63,467 nucleotides of DNA. Source: an uncultured Opitutia bacterium. GTDB taxonomy: Bacteria; Verrucomicrobiota; Verrucomicrobiia; Opitutales; Opitutaceae. The stretch lies in assembly GCA_903900845.1 (NCBI GenBank), contig CAIUOU010000011.1, forward strand, positions 1 through 63,467. The letters run 5' to 3'. Position numbers and translations under genes: made by a program. Shown here in pieces: positions 1-8,192 of the stretch (its first letter is position 1; every line of letters starts with the position of its first letter). The notes below the pieces were generated by a model. It did not search any database and was not told the origin of the DNA. It saw only the letters and a program-made list of their open reading frames with translations.

Positions 1-8
1 AATGCTCA

Positions 9-638
9 TCAATCCCAGGCTGCGGGCCGGACCGCCAAGCCGGTCCGTCCCTCCGCCTGGGATTGCCAACCACCACCGCAGTCATCACATCCACCAACGC
101 CGTGGACTAACATTCCACCTGGCCCAGTTTTTGGGATCCGCACCGACGTCTCCGTGTGGACACGGAGCAGGAACTCGACCTCCTCGCCGGGCTGCAGCGG
201 GACGGGGAAAGCCGGGCGCAGGTAATCCAGCATCCGTGGCGCCGCGGGGCGCAGGTTGCCGGTCACGAAATGCTCCGAGACAACGCCGGAACGCACGACA
301 TAGGCGTCGAGCGTGTCCAGACGTGTGCTCTCCAAATCGACGATCCAGAGCGTGGGAGTCGGCCCGAGGTGCCGCATCCTGAAGCGGAGCCAGATGGCGT
401 CGCGGGTGAATCCGAACGCGGGGCGGCGCCCTACGTCCGGCGGGGCCCAAGCTTGCTCCGCTCGCCCGCGAACGTCTTCCACGGTCATCACGCCCGAGGC
501 GTCCCGAAAGCTTTGGAGGAACGGCGTCAGTGAAACCTCCGAGGTCGCTGCCTCCAGCTGGACGATTTCCGCGCCGGCGAGCGGCGCGAGGCCCGAGCCC
601 AGGACAATCAGGAAGGCGATAACGGCGCGGACGGACAT
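9..638 (-). pseudogene. Truncated sensor protein, 7TMR-DISMED2-type periplasmic domain
   Basis: The 209-residue reading frame starts with a signal peptide (MSVRAVIAFLIVLGSGLAPLAGA). A domain resembling the extracellular 7TMR-DISMED2 sensor domain follows at about residues 30-165, with 'RDAIWLRFRMRH' and 'VEFLLRVHTETSVRIP'. In this family the domain is normally followed by seven membrane helices and a kinase or cyclase output domain. Here the family-like sequence stops near base 135, and about 40 Gly/Trp-rich residues unlike a receptor run to a stop at 9-11. The change coincides with a noncoding-looking stretch that contains a strong palindrome (10-65), so the 3' end was probably replaced by an insertion or rearrangement. 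A contig-edge join is the alternative. The start at 638 is chosen because it gives a good leader; an upstream ATG at 686 is in frame. Confidence 0.55.
10..65. repeat. Nested palindrome (REP/transposon-end-like)
   Basis: An 11-base perfect outer inverted repeat, CAATCCCAGGC (10-20) and GCCTGGGATTG (55-65), encloses a 7-base inner one, CGGACCG (28-34) and CGGTCCG (41-47), with loop CCAAGC. The double stem resembles REP/BIME units or the hairpin end of an IS200/IS605-type element. It lies exactly where the sensor gene loses similarity to its family. No transposase is visible in the window, so the element class is inference. Confidence 0.7.
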
Positions 639-1140
639 CGGCTCAAAAGCGGATTGTGGTTGGGGTGCGGCGGTGCTGCAAGGCAAGGGCAGTGCCGCCG
701 GTCGGCGCTTGATCCCGATGGATCGCGTTCCGCCGAGGAGGCGAACGGAGCGATGGCTTTACGGATTCCCTCTGTCAACGGACGGGAAGCCCGTATCGCA
801 ACCTTCGTGATGAACTCACGGATCCTGTGCCGGCAGCTGAAACCGTGAAGTCGGGATGAAGTGCGTACCGCCCGGCCGCGGCTCCGCCGGCTCAATACCG
901 TGGGCCCACGGAACACGCGGAAGCCACGGAACATTTCCGACGCGCGGACTCCGTGCCCTCGGATCGGACCTCGCGACCTCCGTGTTCCACACCCGACCCC
1001 GCTCGACGGAATCTCTGATTTCCAGATTCCTCCGGACGGGTTCCCGTCCGCTCAGGGTGTGGTGCGTGGGGGATCAATTTCCGCGGCGACGCGGACAAGG
1101 GATGCGGGGCGGCGCGCGTGGAACGCGCTAGAGTTCGCCC
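639..1140. other. Intergenic region without a convincing gene
   Basis: About 500 bases lie between the divergent sensor remnant and the small membrane protein. Open frames here look like GC-driven noise. The only structure I can support is the 9-base-periodic CACGGAA triad at 907-931, with an inverse-oriented counterpart (CTCCGTG motifs) at roughly 949-985. Confidence 0.5.
905..985. repeat. 9-base-periodic CACGGAA triad plus inverted arm
   Basis: CACGGAA, CGCGGAA and CACGGAA occur at 907, 916 and 925, exactly 9 bases apart. About 20 bases later the reverse-oriented motif appears (CTCCGTGCCCTCGG, then CTCCGTGTTCC), so the whole could fold back imperfectly. It is the same family as the repeats near 39.5, 42.2 and 63.2-63.4 kb. 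Function unknown. Confidence 0.55.
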
Positions 1141-1356
1141 ATGCACATTCCGCTCCACATCGACCTTACCCAATACCCGCGTCGCGTGCGGTGGTTCATG
1201 GCGATTCTCTGGGCTGTTATCGTGGCCAAGTGCATCGTCGTCTGGTGGGCCATCGGCCGGTGGGAAGTTCCGTTCCATCCGCTCTGGATCGTGGCGCCGA
1301 CGATCGTCTTCGCCGGGCTGGCCTCGATCCTCTGGCTCACGCACCACGAGGAGTGA
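1141..1356 (+). CDS. Small two-helix membrane protein, unknown function
   Basis: A 71-residue protein with two hydrophobic segments, about residues 17-38 (WFMAILWAVIVAKCIVVWWAIG) and 45-66 (HPLWIVAPTIVFAGLASILWL), a short polar N-terminus and a basic/acidic end (THHEE). It is predicted to sit in the inner membrane as a helical hairpin. I do not recognise a family. The ATG at 1141 has no strong ribosome site. It lies 68 bases upstream of the esterase and may be co-transcribed with it. The hydrophobic pattern argues for a real gene, but its short length leaves doubt. Confidence 0.5.
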   Translation: MHIPLHIDLTQYPRRVRWFMAILWAVIVAKCIVVWWAIGRWEVPFHPLWIVAPTIVFAGLASILWLTHHEE

Positions 1357-1424
1357 ACCGGACCTTGGACGGTCCGCCGGGGGACGGCTCGCCAGCAGGC
1401 GATCTGGCGGGCAGGTTGGGTTGC

Positions 1425-2345
1425 ATGTGGTTGCCCCGTTTACTCGCGTTCGCCTTCGCCGTATCATGCGCCTGCGCCGGGGAGCCGCGGGTGATCGAGC
1501 TGTGGCCGGAAGGAGTTCCCGGGTTGCGCGCGGATGCGGGGCCGGAGCGCGAGGAGAGCGGACGCTTCCTGAACATCCACCGGCCGTCGCTCGTCGTGTA
1601 TCCGCCTCTTTCCGGTGGTGGAGCCGCCGCCGGGACCGCGGTCATTTACGCTCCGGGCGGTGGCTATGTGCGTGTGGCCGCCGGCGCCGGTGGAGGGGAA
1701 ATCACGCCTTGGCTGAACCAGGCGGGCGTCACCGTGTTCCTGCTGAAATACCGCAACGGGGAATACGGCCATCCCGCGCCGTTGCGCGACGCGCTGCGGG
1801 CGGTGCGGATCGTGCGGAGCCGTGCGGTTGAGTTCGGCGTTGTGCCGGATCGCATCGGCCTGCTTGGCGGCTCGGCCGGCGGCCATCTGGCCGCCAGCGT
1901 CGGAACCCTCTTCGACGATCCCGAAGGGCGCACCGGGGCGGCGCTTGACGCGGTGAGCGGACGGCCCGACTTCATGATCCTCGTTTTCCCCGTGATCTCG
2001 ATGACCGCCCCCCACGCCCATGCGCCCTCTCGGCGCGCGTTGCTCGGGGAGAGTCCGGCGCGGGAAATCGCCGTGAAGCTTTCCGTGGAAAAGCAGGTGA
2101 CGTTGCGCACGCCCCCCGCGTTCATCGTCCACTCGGCCGAGGACGCCGTCGTCCCGGTGGAGAACAGCCTCGATTTCTATCGCGCTCTCCGGGCGGCGGG
2201 TGTTCCGGCGGAACTGCATCTCTATCCGCGCGGACCGCACGGGTCGGGCCTGTCGTCCTCGCTCGGGCCCATCGCGGAGTGGCCGCGGCTCTGCGAAGCC
2301 TGGATGCGCCACAACGGCTGGCTGCCCGCCGGATCGCGGCCATGA
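1425..2345 (+). CDS. Secreted alpha/beta-hydrolase, acetyl-xylan/feruloyl esterase-like
   Basis: A 306-residue alpha/beta hydrolase with a signal peptide (MWLPRLLAFAFAVSCACAGE). The oxyanion-hole region 'IYAPGGGYVRVAAGAGG' precedes the nucleophile elbow GGSAGGH with Ser150. Asp240 (in SAEDAVVP) and His272 (in RGPHGSG) complete the triad. This is the layout of BD-FAE/Axe-type esterases that remove acetyl or feruloyl groups from plant polysaccharides in the periplasm. The exact substrate cannot be read from the sequence. The ATG at 1425 is preferred because it gives a proper leader; the frame stays open far upstream but reads as noise. Its stop overlaps the next start (ATGA at 2342), so the two are probably translationally coupled. 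Confidence 0.85.
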   Translation: MWLPRLLAFAFAVSCACAGEPRVIELWPEGVPGLRADAGPEREESGRFLNIHRPSLVVYPPLSGGGAAAGTAVIYAPGGGYVRVAAGAGGGEITPWLNQAGVTVFLLKYRNGEYGHPAPLRDALRAVRIVRSRAVEFGVVPDRIGLLGGSAGGHLAASVGTLFDDPEGRTGAALDAVSGRPDFMILVFPVISMTAPHAHAPSRRALLGESPAREIAVKLSVEKQVTLRTPPAFIVHSAEDAVVPVENSLDFYRALRAAGVPAELHLYPRGPHGSGLSSSLGPIAEWPRLCEAWMRHNGWLPAGSRP

Positions 2346-3253
2346 CGAAGCCGACCTATTCCCGCCGCGGGTTTCTGGGTGCGACGATGGCGGCGCCGTT
2401 CATCGCGCGCGGTGCGACCCGGGAGCTGTTCTCCATCGGGCTGGTGGCTGACGCGCAGTATGCCGACGTGCCCGACAAGGGTACCCGCTTCTATCGCGCC
2501 TCGATCGGCAAGCTCGGCGCCGCGGTGGAGCACTTCAATCGCACCGACCTGGTTTTCTGCGCGCACCTCGGGGATCTGATCGACCGCGAGTGGCGGAGCT
2601 TCGACGAGATCATGCGGCCGCTCGCGGCTAGCCGTCACCGCTGGCATCAGGTGCTTGGCAATCATGACTTCGAGGTGCTCGAGGCGGAGAAGCCGCGCGT
2701 TCCGGGGCGCCTGGGCATGAAGGGGCGCCACGGCGCCTTCGATCACGACGGCTTCCGCTTTGTCGTGCTCGATACCAATGACCTCAGCACCTACGCGCAT
2801 CCGGTCGGCGCGGCGGAGCGGGCGGCGGCGGAGCGGGAACTGACCCGCTTGCAGGCCGCCAAGGTGCGTCAGGCAAAACCTTGGAACGGCGGCGTGAGCG
2901 CCCCGCAACTGGCTTGGCTGGAGCGGGAACTTGCCGGCGCGCGGTCGCGGGGGCAGCGGGTGATCGTTTTCGCCCATCACCCGGTGTGGCCCGACAACGA
3001 TCACAACGTGTGGAATGCGCCGGAACTACTCGCGATTCTGGACCGGCATCCGCACCTCGTGGCGTGGCTGAACGGCCACAATCACGCGGGAGCGTTCGGC
3101 GAGCGCCATGGGGTGCCGTTCGTGACGCTCAAGGGGATGGTCGAGACCGCCGCCACCACTGCCTACGCACTCGCCCGCATCCTGCCTGACCGGCTAATCC
3201 TTGAGGGGCAGGGCAGGGAACCCTCGCGGGAACTGAAGTTCCGCCTCGGCTGA
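2342..3253 (+). CDS. Tat-exported metallophosphoesterase
   Basis: 303 residues. The N-terminus SRRGFLGATMAAPFIARG is a Tat signal. The calcineurin-like metal motifs appear in order: DAQYAD, GDLIDRE, GNHDFE, FAHHPVWP and NGHNHAG. It therefore hydrolyses phosphomonoesters or diesters with a dinuclear metal centre outside the cytoplasm. The arrangement resembles Mn-dependent ADP-ribose/CDP-alcohol diphosphatases, but substrate assignment is inference. Start and preceding stop overlap by four bases with the esterase, which suggests the pair acts on one extracellular substrate or shares regulation. Function class is secure, substrate is not. Confidence 0.85.
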   Translation: MTKPTYSRRGFLGATMAAPFIARGATRELFSIGLVADAQYADVPDKGTRFYRASIGKLGAAVEHFNRTDLVFCAHLGDLIDREWRSFDEIMRPLAASRHRWHQVLGNHDFEVLEAEKPRVPGRLGMKGRHGAFDHDGFRFVVLDTNDLSTYAHPVGAAERAAAERELTRLQAAKVRQAKPWNGGVSAPQLAWLERELAGARSRGQRVIVFAHHPVWPDNDHNVWNAPELLAILDRHPHLVAWLNGHNHAGAFGERHGVPFVTLKGMVETAATTAYALARILPDRLILEGQGREPSRELKFRLG

Positions 3254-3423
3254 GGGCTGAACTCCCTGGGACCCGAGGGAACCCGCTTCCGGCGGGTAAT
3301 CACCCTCGGCTGCGTCGGATGACTATCGTCAACAATCGGCGTGCGGCGCTTCAGATTGTCGCGCGTGCCCTGAAGCTGCGGCCGTTCGCCGCGGCCCATG
3401 CGGACTCGATTCTTCCGTCCGGC

Positions 3424-4155
3424 CTACTTCACCGCCGCCCAGACGCGCTGGACGTCGTCGTTGTCCTCGAGAGCCTGCAGAAACTCCCCGACCTCGACGC
3501 GCTGCGTGTCGTCCAAATCCGGATAGGTCTTCGCGATGTAGCCCAGCTCGGCCGTGATGACAGCCCAGCCGTTCTGCTTCAACCAGGAGGCCGCCGCGTG
3601 GACGGCGGTGCGGTCGGTGAGAAAGCGGGCGCCGGCGTGCCCCTCAGGCACATCGTCGTTCTGCGCGTGGGACAGCGGCTCGAACTCGTTCGCGCCCGCC
3701 TCGATGCCGGCGGCCTCGAGATCGGAGGCGGCGTCAGGGTGGTGCGCCTCGACGATGCCCACGTGGTCGAACAAGAACTTGTTGCTGCCCGCCCCTCCCA
3801 TCACGCCCTTCTTGAAGAGCACGCGCAGGTCGCCGGCGCTGCGGTTGTGGTTGTCGGTCATCACCTCGACAATCACCGGGACCTTGTGGGGCGCGTAGCC
3901 CTCGTAGACCACGTGCTCGAGCGAGGCGCTGTCGCCGCCCGTGCCCGCGCCCTTCGCGACGGCGCGCTGGATGACCTCCCGCGTCACGCTCGCCTTCTTG
4001 GCCTTCTCGACCGCGGCGTGCAGCCGCGCGTTGGCGTCGAGATCTCCACCGCCGAGCTTGGCGGCGACGGTGATCTCCTTGACGAGCTTCTGCACGACCT
4101 GGCCCTTCTTCAGGTTAACGATCGCGCGTTTGGCGTGGAGCCATTGACGTCCCAT
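3424..4155 (-). CDS. YebC/PmpR family DNA-binding or translation-assisting protein
   Basis: 243 residues, the usual length of YebC/TACO1 proteins. The N-terminus MGRQWLHAKRA matches the family opening (GRSKWANIKHRK-type). The Gly-rich 'AKGAGTGGDSASLEHVVYEGYAP' and the later 'LRVLFKKGVMGG' are family landmarks. Members have been described both as transcription regulators and as factors that relieve ribosome stalling. An upstream in-frame ATG at 4191 would add 12 basic residues; 4155 is preferred because it gives the conserved family start. It sits 74 bases downstream of rimO on the same strand, so the two could be co-transcribed. Confidence 0.9.
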   Translation of the reverse strand: MGRQWLHAKRAIVNLKKGQVVQKLVKEITVAAKLGGGDLDANARLHAAVEKAKKASVTREVIQRAVAKGAGTGGDSASLEHVVYEGYAPHKVPVIVEVMTDNHNRSAGDLRVLFKKGVMGGAGSNKFLFDHVGIVEAHHPDAASDLEAAGIEAGANEFEPLSHAQNDDVPEGHAGARFLTDRTAVHAAASWLKQNGWAVITAELGYIAKTYPDLDDTQRVEVGEFLQALEDNDDVQRVWAAVK

Positions 4156-4229
4156 GAAGGGAAAGTGGACGCGCCGGCTCGGCCGCCGCAACGCCGAAGT
4201 TCCCGCGGTCGTCCCGCGGTGGTGCCCGA

Positions 4230-5645
4230 CTATTGCGCCTGGCGCGCCGTCCGCCGCACCGACGGGCTCTGTCCGGCCGGGAGCGCGAGCAGATCGTACT
4301 CTTCGCTGCCGGTGATGCTCACCTCGACGAAGTCGCCCACCGGGGCCGTGATGGGAAGATAGACGCGGCCGTCGATATCGGGGGCGTCGGCCTCGCCGCG
4401 GGCGACGCCGGGTTCGTCGACCAGTACCCGCAGCTTGCGCCCCACCTGGGCGGCCGCGAGTTCCCCGGCGATGGAGCGCTGCAGCTTCATCAGCCGATGC
4501 CAGCGAGCCTCCTTGGTCTTAACGGGAATCTGTTCCTCCATCTTGGCGGCCCGGGTGCCCTCCTCCTGGGAGTAGCGGAAAACCCCAAGTCGCTCGAAAC
4601 GGGTCGTGCGGATGAACTCGGCGAGCTCGTCTACGTCCGCCTCGTTCTCGCCCGGGAAACCGACGATGAAGGTGGTGCGCACCGCGATGCCCGGGATGCC
4701 GGCGCGAATGCGGGCGATCAGGTCGCGGATGTAGGAGCCGCTCGTCTCGCGCTGCATGCGCTCGAGCATGCGGTCGCTGATGTGCTGCAGCGGCATGTCG
4801 ACGTAGCGGGCGACCTTCGGGCACTCGGCGATCGTGCGGATGAGCTCGTCGCTCCAATGCGCCGGGTGGGTATACAGCAGCCGGATCCAGAAGTCGCCCT
4901 CGATCGCGTTGAGCTCGCGCAGGAGAGTGGTGAGGGCGGTGCCGCGGCGCGAATCGACCGGGGAACGCGGCCCGGGCCGGTCCTCCCAGGTGTCCATGCC
5001 GAAGAACGTGGTGTCCTGTGAGATCAGGTTGATCTCCCGCGTGCCCTCGCGCACGAGCTGGCGTGCCTCCGCGACCACGCTCTCCACGGTTCGACTGCGA
5101 TGCCGGCCGCGGATCCGCGGGATGATGCAGAACGTGCAGGGGTGGTTGCAGCCCTCGGCGATCTTGAGGTAAGCGGAATGCCGCGGGGTGAGCCGGAACC
5201 GTGGCGTGTCGTAATCGGGGATATACGTCGATCGTCCCTGCACGAGGTTGACGGGCGCCTCGCCCGCCGCGCGCTCGCGACCGAGCAGTTCCTCGATGAT
5301 CGGCGCGACCCGCGTGACTTCATCGAGGCCGATGAACGCGTCGACCTCGTCGTGGAGCTCCACCGCGAGGTCCTTCGAGAACCGCTGCGCCATGCAGCCG
5401 GCGACGATCAGCTTTTGGTTGCCCCGGCGCTTGCGGAGCCCGCGCTGCCGGTGCGCCTCGAGGATGTGCCCGATCGACTCCTCCTTTGAGGAGTCGATGA
5501 ACGAGCAGGTATTCACGATCACCACATCCGCCTGGTCGGCGTCGGGCACGACGCTCATGCCAGCCTGGTGCAGGTGGCCGACCATGATCTCGGAATCGAC
5601 GAGATTCTTCGCGCAGCCGAGCGAGACGAGGCTGACTTTGGCCAT
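4230..5645 (-). CDS. rimO: Ribosomal protein S12 methylthiotransferase RimO
   Basis: 471 residues. It adds a methylthio group to the conserved Asp of ribosomal protein S12. The N-terminal auxiliary-cluster cysteines are Cys11 (SLGC), Cys47 (NTCSF) and Cys84 (VAGCMAQ). The radical-SAM motif is C166-x3-C170-x2-C173 (EGCNHPCTFC). A TRAM-like end (residues about 395-455) completes the family layout. The C-terminal 15 residues (QSPSVRRTARQAQ) go beyond the usual end. The ATG at 5645 is fixed by the conserved MAKVSLVSLGCAKNLVDSE start. It has no Shine-Dalgarno site, because the U-rich tract of a terminator hairpin runs right up to the start codon. Confidence 0.95.
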   Translation of the reverse strand: MAKVSLVSLGCAKNLVDSEIMVGHLHQAGMSVVPDADQADVVIVNTCSFIDSSKEESIGHILEAHRQRGLRKRRGNQKLIVAGCMAQRFSKDLAVELHDEVDAFIGLDEVTRVAPIIEELLGRERAAGEAPVNLVQGRSTYIPDYDTPRFRLTPRHSAYLKIAEGCNHPCTFCIIPRIRGRHRSRTVESVVAEARQLVREGTREINLISQDTTFFGMDTWEDRPGPRSPVDSRRGTALTTLLRELNAIEGDFWIRLLYTHPAHWSDELIRTIAECPKVARYVDMPLQHISDRMLERMQRETSGSYIRDLIARIRAGIPGIAVRTTFIVGFPGENEADVDELAEFIRTTRFERLGVFRYSQEEGTRAAKMEEQIPVKTKEARWHRLMKLQRSIAGELAAAQVGRKLRVLVDEPGVARGEADAPDIDGRVYLPITAPVGDFVEVSITGSEEYDLLALPAGQSPSVRRTARQAQ

Positions 5646-5680
5646 GGAAAAACAAAAGCGGCGGTCGGGGAGACCGCCGC
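5646..5680 (-). terminator. Rho-independent terminator/possible attenuator in front of rimO
   Basis: Read on the minus strand, a perfect 9-base stem (GCGGCGGTC, 5-base loop, GACCGCCGC; bases 5658-5680) is followed by TTTTGTTTTT (bases 5646-5657). It ends transcription of the 31-residue basic gene, but the T-tract abuts the rimO start at 5645. Any rimO message from upstream must read through it. Confidence 0.85.
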
Positions 5681-5705
5681 GGGTGAGGGGATCGGGCCGG
5701 ACGCC

Positions 5706-5801
5706 TTACTTCTTCTTCGCGGCCTTGGCGCGTTCCTTCTTGCGCTTCAGGTAGGCGTGGCGGCGTTTCCGTTTGATCAGTTTGTTTAGCTGTTGGCCCA
5801 T
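5706..5801 (-). CDS. 31-residue Lys/Arg-rich small protein, ribosome-associated-like
   Basis: An ATG-to-TAA frame of 31 codons encodes MGQQLNKLIKRKRRHAYLKR followed by KKERAKAAKKK. Eighteen of 31 residues are Lys or Arg, a composition typical of tiny ribosomal proteins such as the tail of bS21 or THX. A strong intrinsic terminator follows directly, which supports a real transcription unit. I recognise no named family with certainty. Such short basic proteins are easily missed by gene callers. It lies divergent to priA and upstream of rimO, which modifies the ribosome, so a ribosomal role is a reasonable inference only. Confidence 0.65.
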   Translation of the reverse strand: MGQQLNKLIKRKRRHAYLKRKKERAKAAKKK

Positions 5802-5939
5802 GATGAGTTTTTTGAGAGAGCCGCGGATGTTTCAGACGCCCCGGGGTGAGTCAAGCGCCCGGACTGCTCCGCCCCCGGCCCGGAAGTCCCCGCCGGGTTT
5901 GAATTTGCACCGGTCCCGCGGCCGCCGCGAGATGGCGCG

Positions 5940-8177
5940 ATGATCGTGGGCGTTCATCCCCTCGCGGGCTTCGACAAGGTCCTGCACTACCGCGTGCCGG
6001 AGCCGATGCGCGCCGAGGTGCAGGTGGGCTCGCTGGTGCGGGTGCCGATTCTCAACACGTTGCGACTCGGCGTGGTCGGCGAGGTGGGGGCGCCGCGGGA
6101 CTTCCCGGTCGACCGCCTTAAGGCCGTCGTTCAGGTGGCCTATCCGTTTCCCGCGTTCACGCCGGAGTTGCTCGAACTCGCCCGCTGGATGGCGCGTTAT
6201 TACGCGTGCGGCATCGACTCGGTGATCGAGACCATGATCCCGGCCGCCGTGCGGCGGGGGGCGGCGATCCGCCAGGAACGCCTGCTCGCGATCGCGCACC
6301 GGGCGTCCGCCGAGGAGATTGAAGCCCTCGCGCGCCGGGCTCCGCAGCAGGCGCGGCTGTACGGATTCCTCGCGGCCCAGGTGCGGCCGCAGCCGAAGGG
6401 CCTCGTGCTCCAGCGCCTCGGGATGACGGCGGCGGTGCCCGGCGCGCTGGTCAAACGCGGCTGGCTCAGGGAGGAGGCGCGGCGCGTCGAGCGCATCGCC
6501 TACGCCGACGGGCAGGACGCCGGCGAACTGGTCCAGGCGCTGCCGCATGCCCTCAACCCCGAGCAACAGGCCGCGGTCGACGCGCTCGCCGCGGACGTCG
6601 CGGCGGGGGGATTCAAGGTTTCGCTGCTCCTTGGTGTCACGGGATCAGGCAAGACGGAGGTCTACCTGAGGGCGATCGATAGCGCGCTGCGGGCGGGCGG
6701 CGGCGTGATGTTCCTCGTGCCGGAGGTCGCGCTCACGCCGCAGACCGTGGCGCGGTTGCGATCGCGCCTCGAGGCGGTGGCGGGCGGCCAGCGCTGCGTC
6801 GTGTGGCACAGCCATCTCAGCGAGGGGGAGCGGCTCGACGGCTGGCTGGCGCTGGCCACCGGGGAGGCGAGGGTGGTCGTGGGCGCGCGGTCCGCCGTTT
6901 TCGCGCCGGTGCGGAATCTGCGTCTTGTGGTGGTCGACGAGGAGCACGAGCCGGCCTACAAGCAAGGCGAGTCGCCGCGGTACCATGGGCGGGACGTCGC
7001 GGTCATGCGGGCCAAGCTCGCCGGGGCCGTCGCCGTGCTGGGTTCCGCCACGCCCTCGCTGGAGAGTTTCACCAACGTGGAACTCGGCAAGTACCGGTTG
7101 CTGCAGCTGCCCAACCGGGTCGATGCCCGGCGGCTGCCGCACATCGAGGTCGTCGACCTCCGTATTGAGATGACCCGCAAGCGGGGTTTCTCCGGTCTGT
7201 CGGACCGGCTGGTGCGCGCGATGCATGAGCGCCTGGAGCGCCGCGAGCAGACGATCCTCTTCATCAACCGCCGCGGCTACTCGTCGTCGATGCAGTGCCG
7301 GAAATGCGGGCACGTGGAGGGCTGCGCGCATTGCAGCATCGCGATGACTTACCATCGCACCGACGAGACGCTGCGCTGCCACCTGTGCGGCGAGCAGCGC
7401 GGCGCGCCCGACCGCTGCCCCGAGTGCGGGGCACCCGACATCCGCTGGCGCGGCCTCGGCACGCAGCGGGTCGAGGAGGCCGTGCGTCGCTTCGTGCCGC
7501 GGGCGCGGGTGGAGCGGATGGATACCGACACCATGGCGCGGAAGAACCGCTTCCGCGAGGTGCTGGCGGAGTTCCGCGCCGGGCGGATCGACGTGCTGGT
7601 CGGCACGCAGATGATCGGCAAGGGGCTCGATTTCCCGAACGTCACGCTGGTGGGCCTGGTGGACGCCGATATCTCGATGCACGTGCCGGACTTCCGCGCC
7701 AACGAGCGCACGTTCCAGCTGCTGGTGCAGGTGGCCGGCCGGGCGGGTCGAGGCGACCGCGCCGGGGAGGTGATCGTGCAGACTTTCACGCCGCAATCAG
7801 AGGCGATCCAGTTCTCCAAGCGCGCCGATTTCGCCGGCTTCGCGGCCGGGGAGCTCACGGTGCGCCGGACCTTCCGCTATCCCCCTTACCGGCATCTGAT
7901 CCAGCACCTGTTCCGCGGGCCCAATCCCGACAAGCTGCGGTTCTACGCCGAACAGTGGGCTAAACTCGTGGAGCGTGAGCTGGGCGACCGGGTCGAGCTG
8001 CGCGGTCCCTCGTCGGCGCCGATCGAGAAGATCAAGGACGAGTACCGCTGGCAGGTTTGGTACTTCACGTCCGGAGTCACCAAGGCCGTGGCCGAGCTGG
8101 AGCGCCTGCGGGCGGGCTTCCAGTGGGCCGACGACATGGTGCAGGTGCTCGATGTCGATCCGGTCGATCTGGCCTGA
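5940..8177 (+). CDS. priA: Primosomal replication-restart helicase PriA
   Basis: 745 residues. PriA recognises stalled forks and reloads the replicative helicase. An N-terminal DNA-binding domain (about 1-180) precedes the superfamily-2 helicase core, with Walker A GVTGSGKTE (Lys238) and the DEEH box at 333-336. The zinc-binding insertion has the expected paired cysteines (CRKCGHVEGCAHC and CHLCGEQRGAPDRCPEC). Motifs V and VI follow in 'VLVGTQMIGKGLDFPNV' and 'LLVQVAGRAGRGDRAG'. The length is normal for the family. It runs convergently toward the GntP permease gene, with 15 bases between the stops. Confidence 0.96.
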   Translation: MIVGVHPLAGFDKVLHYRVPEPMRAEVQVGSLVRVPILNTLRLGVVGEVGAPRDFPVDRLKAVVQVAYPFPAFTPELLELARWMARYYACGIDSVIETMIPAAVRRGAAIRQERLLAIAHRASAEEIEALARRAPQQARLYGFLAAQVRPQPKGLVLQRLGMTAAVPGALVKRGWLREEARRVERIAYADGQDAGELVQALPHALNPEQQAAVDALAADVAAGGFKVSLLLGVTGSGKTEVYLRAIDSALRAGGGVMFLVPEVALTPQTVARLRSRLEAVAGGQRCVVWHSHLSEGERLDGWLALATGEARVVVGARSAVFAPVRNLRLVVVDEEHEPAYKQGESPRYHGRDVAVMRAKLAGAVAVLGSATPSLESFTNVELGKYRLLQLPNRVDARRLPHIEVVDLRIEMTRKRGFSGLSDRLVRAMHERLERREQTILFINRRGYSSSMQCRKCGHVEGCAHCSIAMTYHRTDETLRCHLCGEQRGAPDRCPECGAPDIRWRGLGTQRVEEAVRRFVPRARVERMDTDTMARKNRFREVLAEFRAGRIDVLVGTQMIGKGLDFPNVTLVGLVDADISMHVPDFRANERTFQLLVQVAGRAGRGDRAGEVIVQTFTPQSEAIQFSKRADFAGFAAGELTVRRTFRYPPYRHLIQHLFRGPNPDKLRFYAEQWAKLVERELGDRVELRGPSSAPIEKIKDEYRWQVWYFTSGVTKAVAELERLRAGFQWADDMVQVLDVDPVDLA

Positions 8178-8192
8178 ACAGGCGGGTGGAAA

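Noticed and set aside
861-1424. Upstream extension of the esterase frame
   Set aside because: Residues before 1425 overlap the small membrane protein in another frame and contain no leader; the signal peptide begins at 1425.
3281-3297. Hairpin ACCCGC-TTCCG-GCGGGT after the metallophosphoesterase
   Set aside because: Six-base stem without a T-run; not distinguishable from chance in GC-rich sequence.
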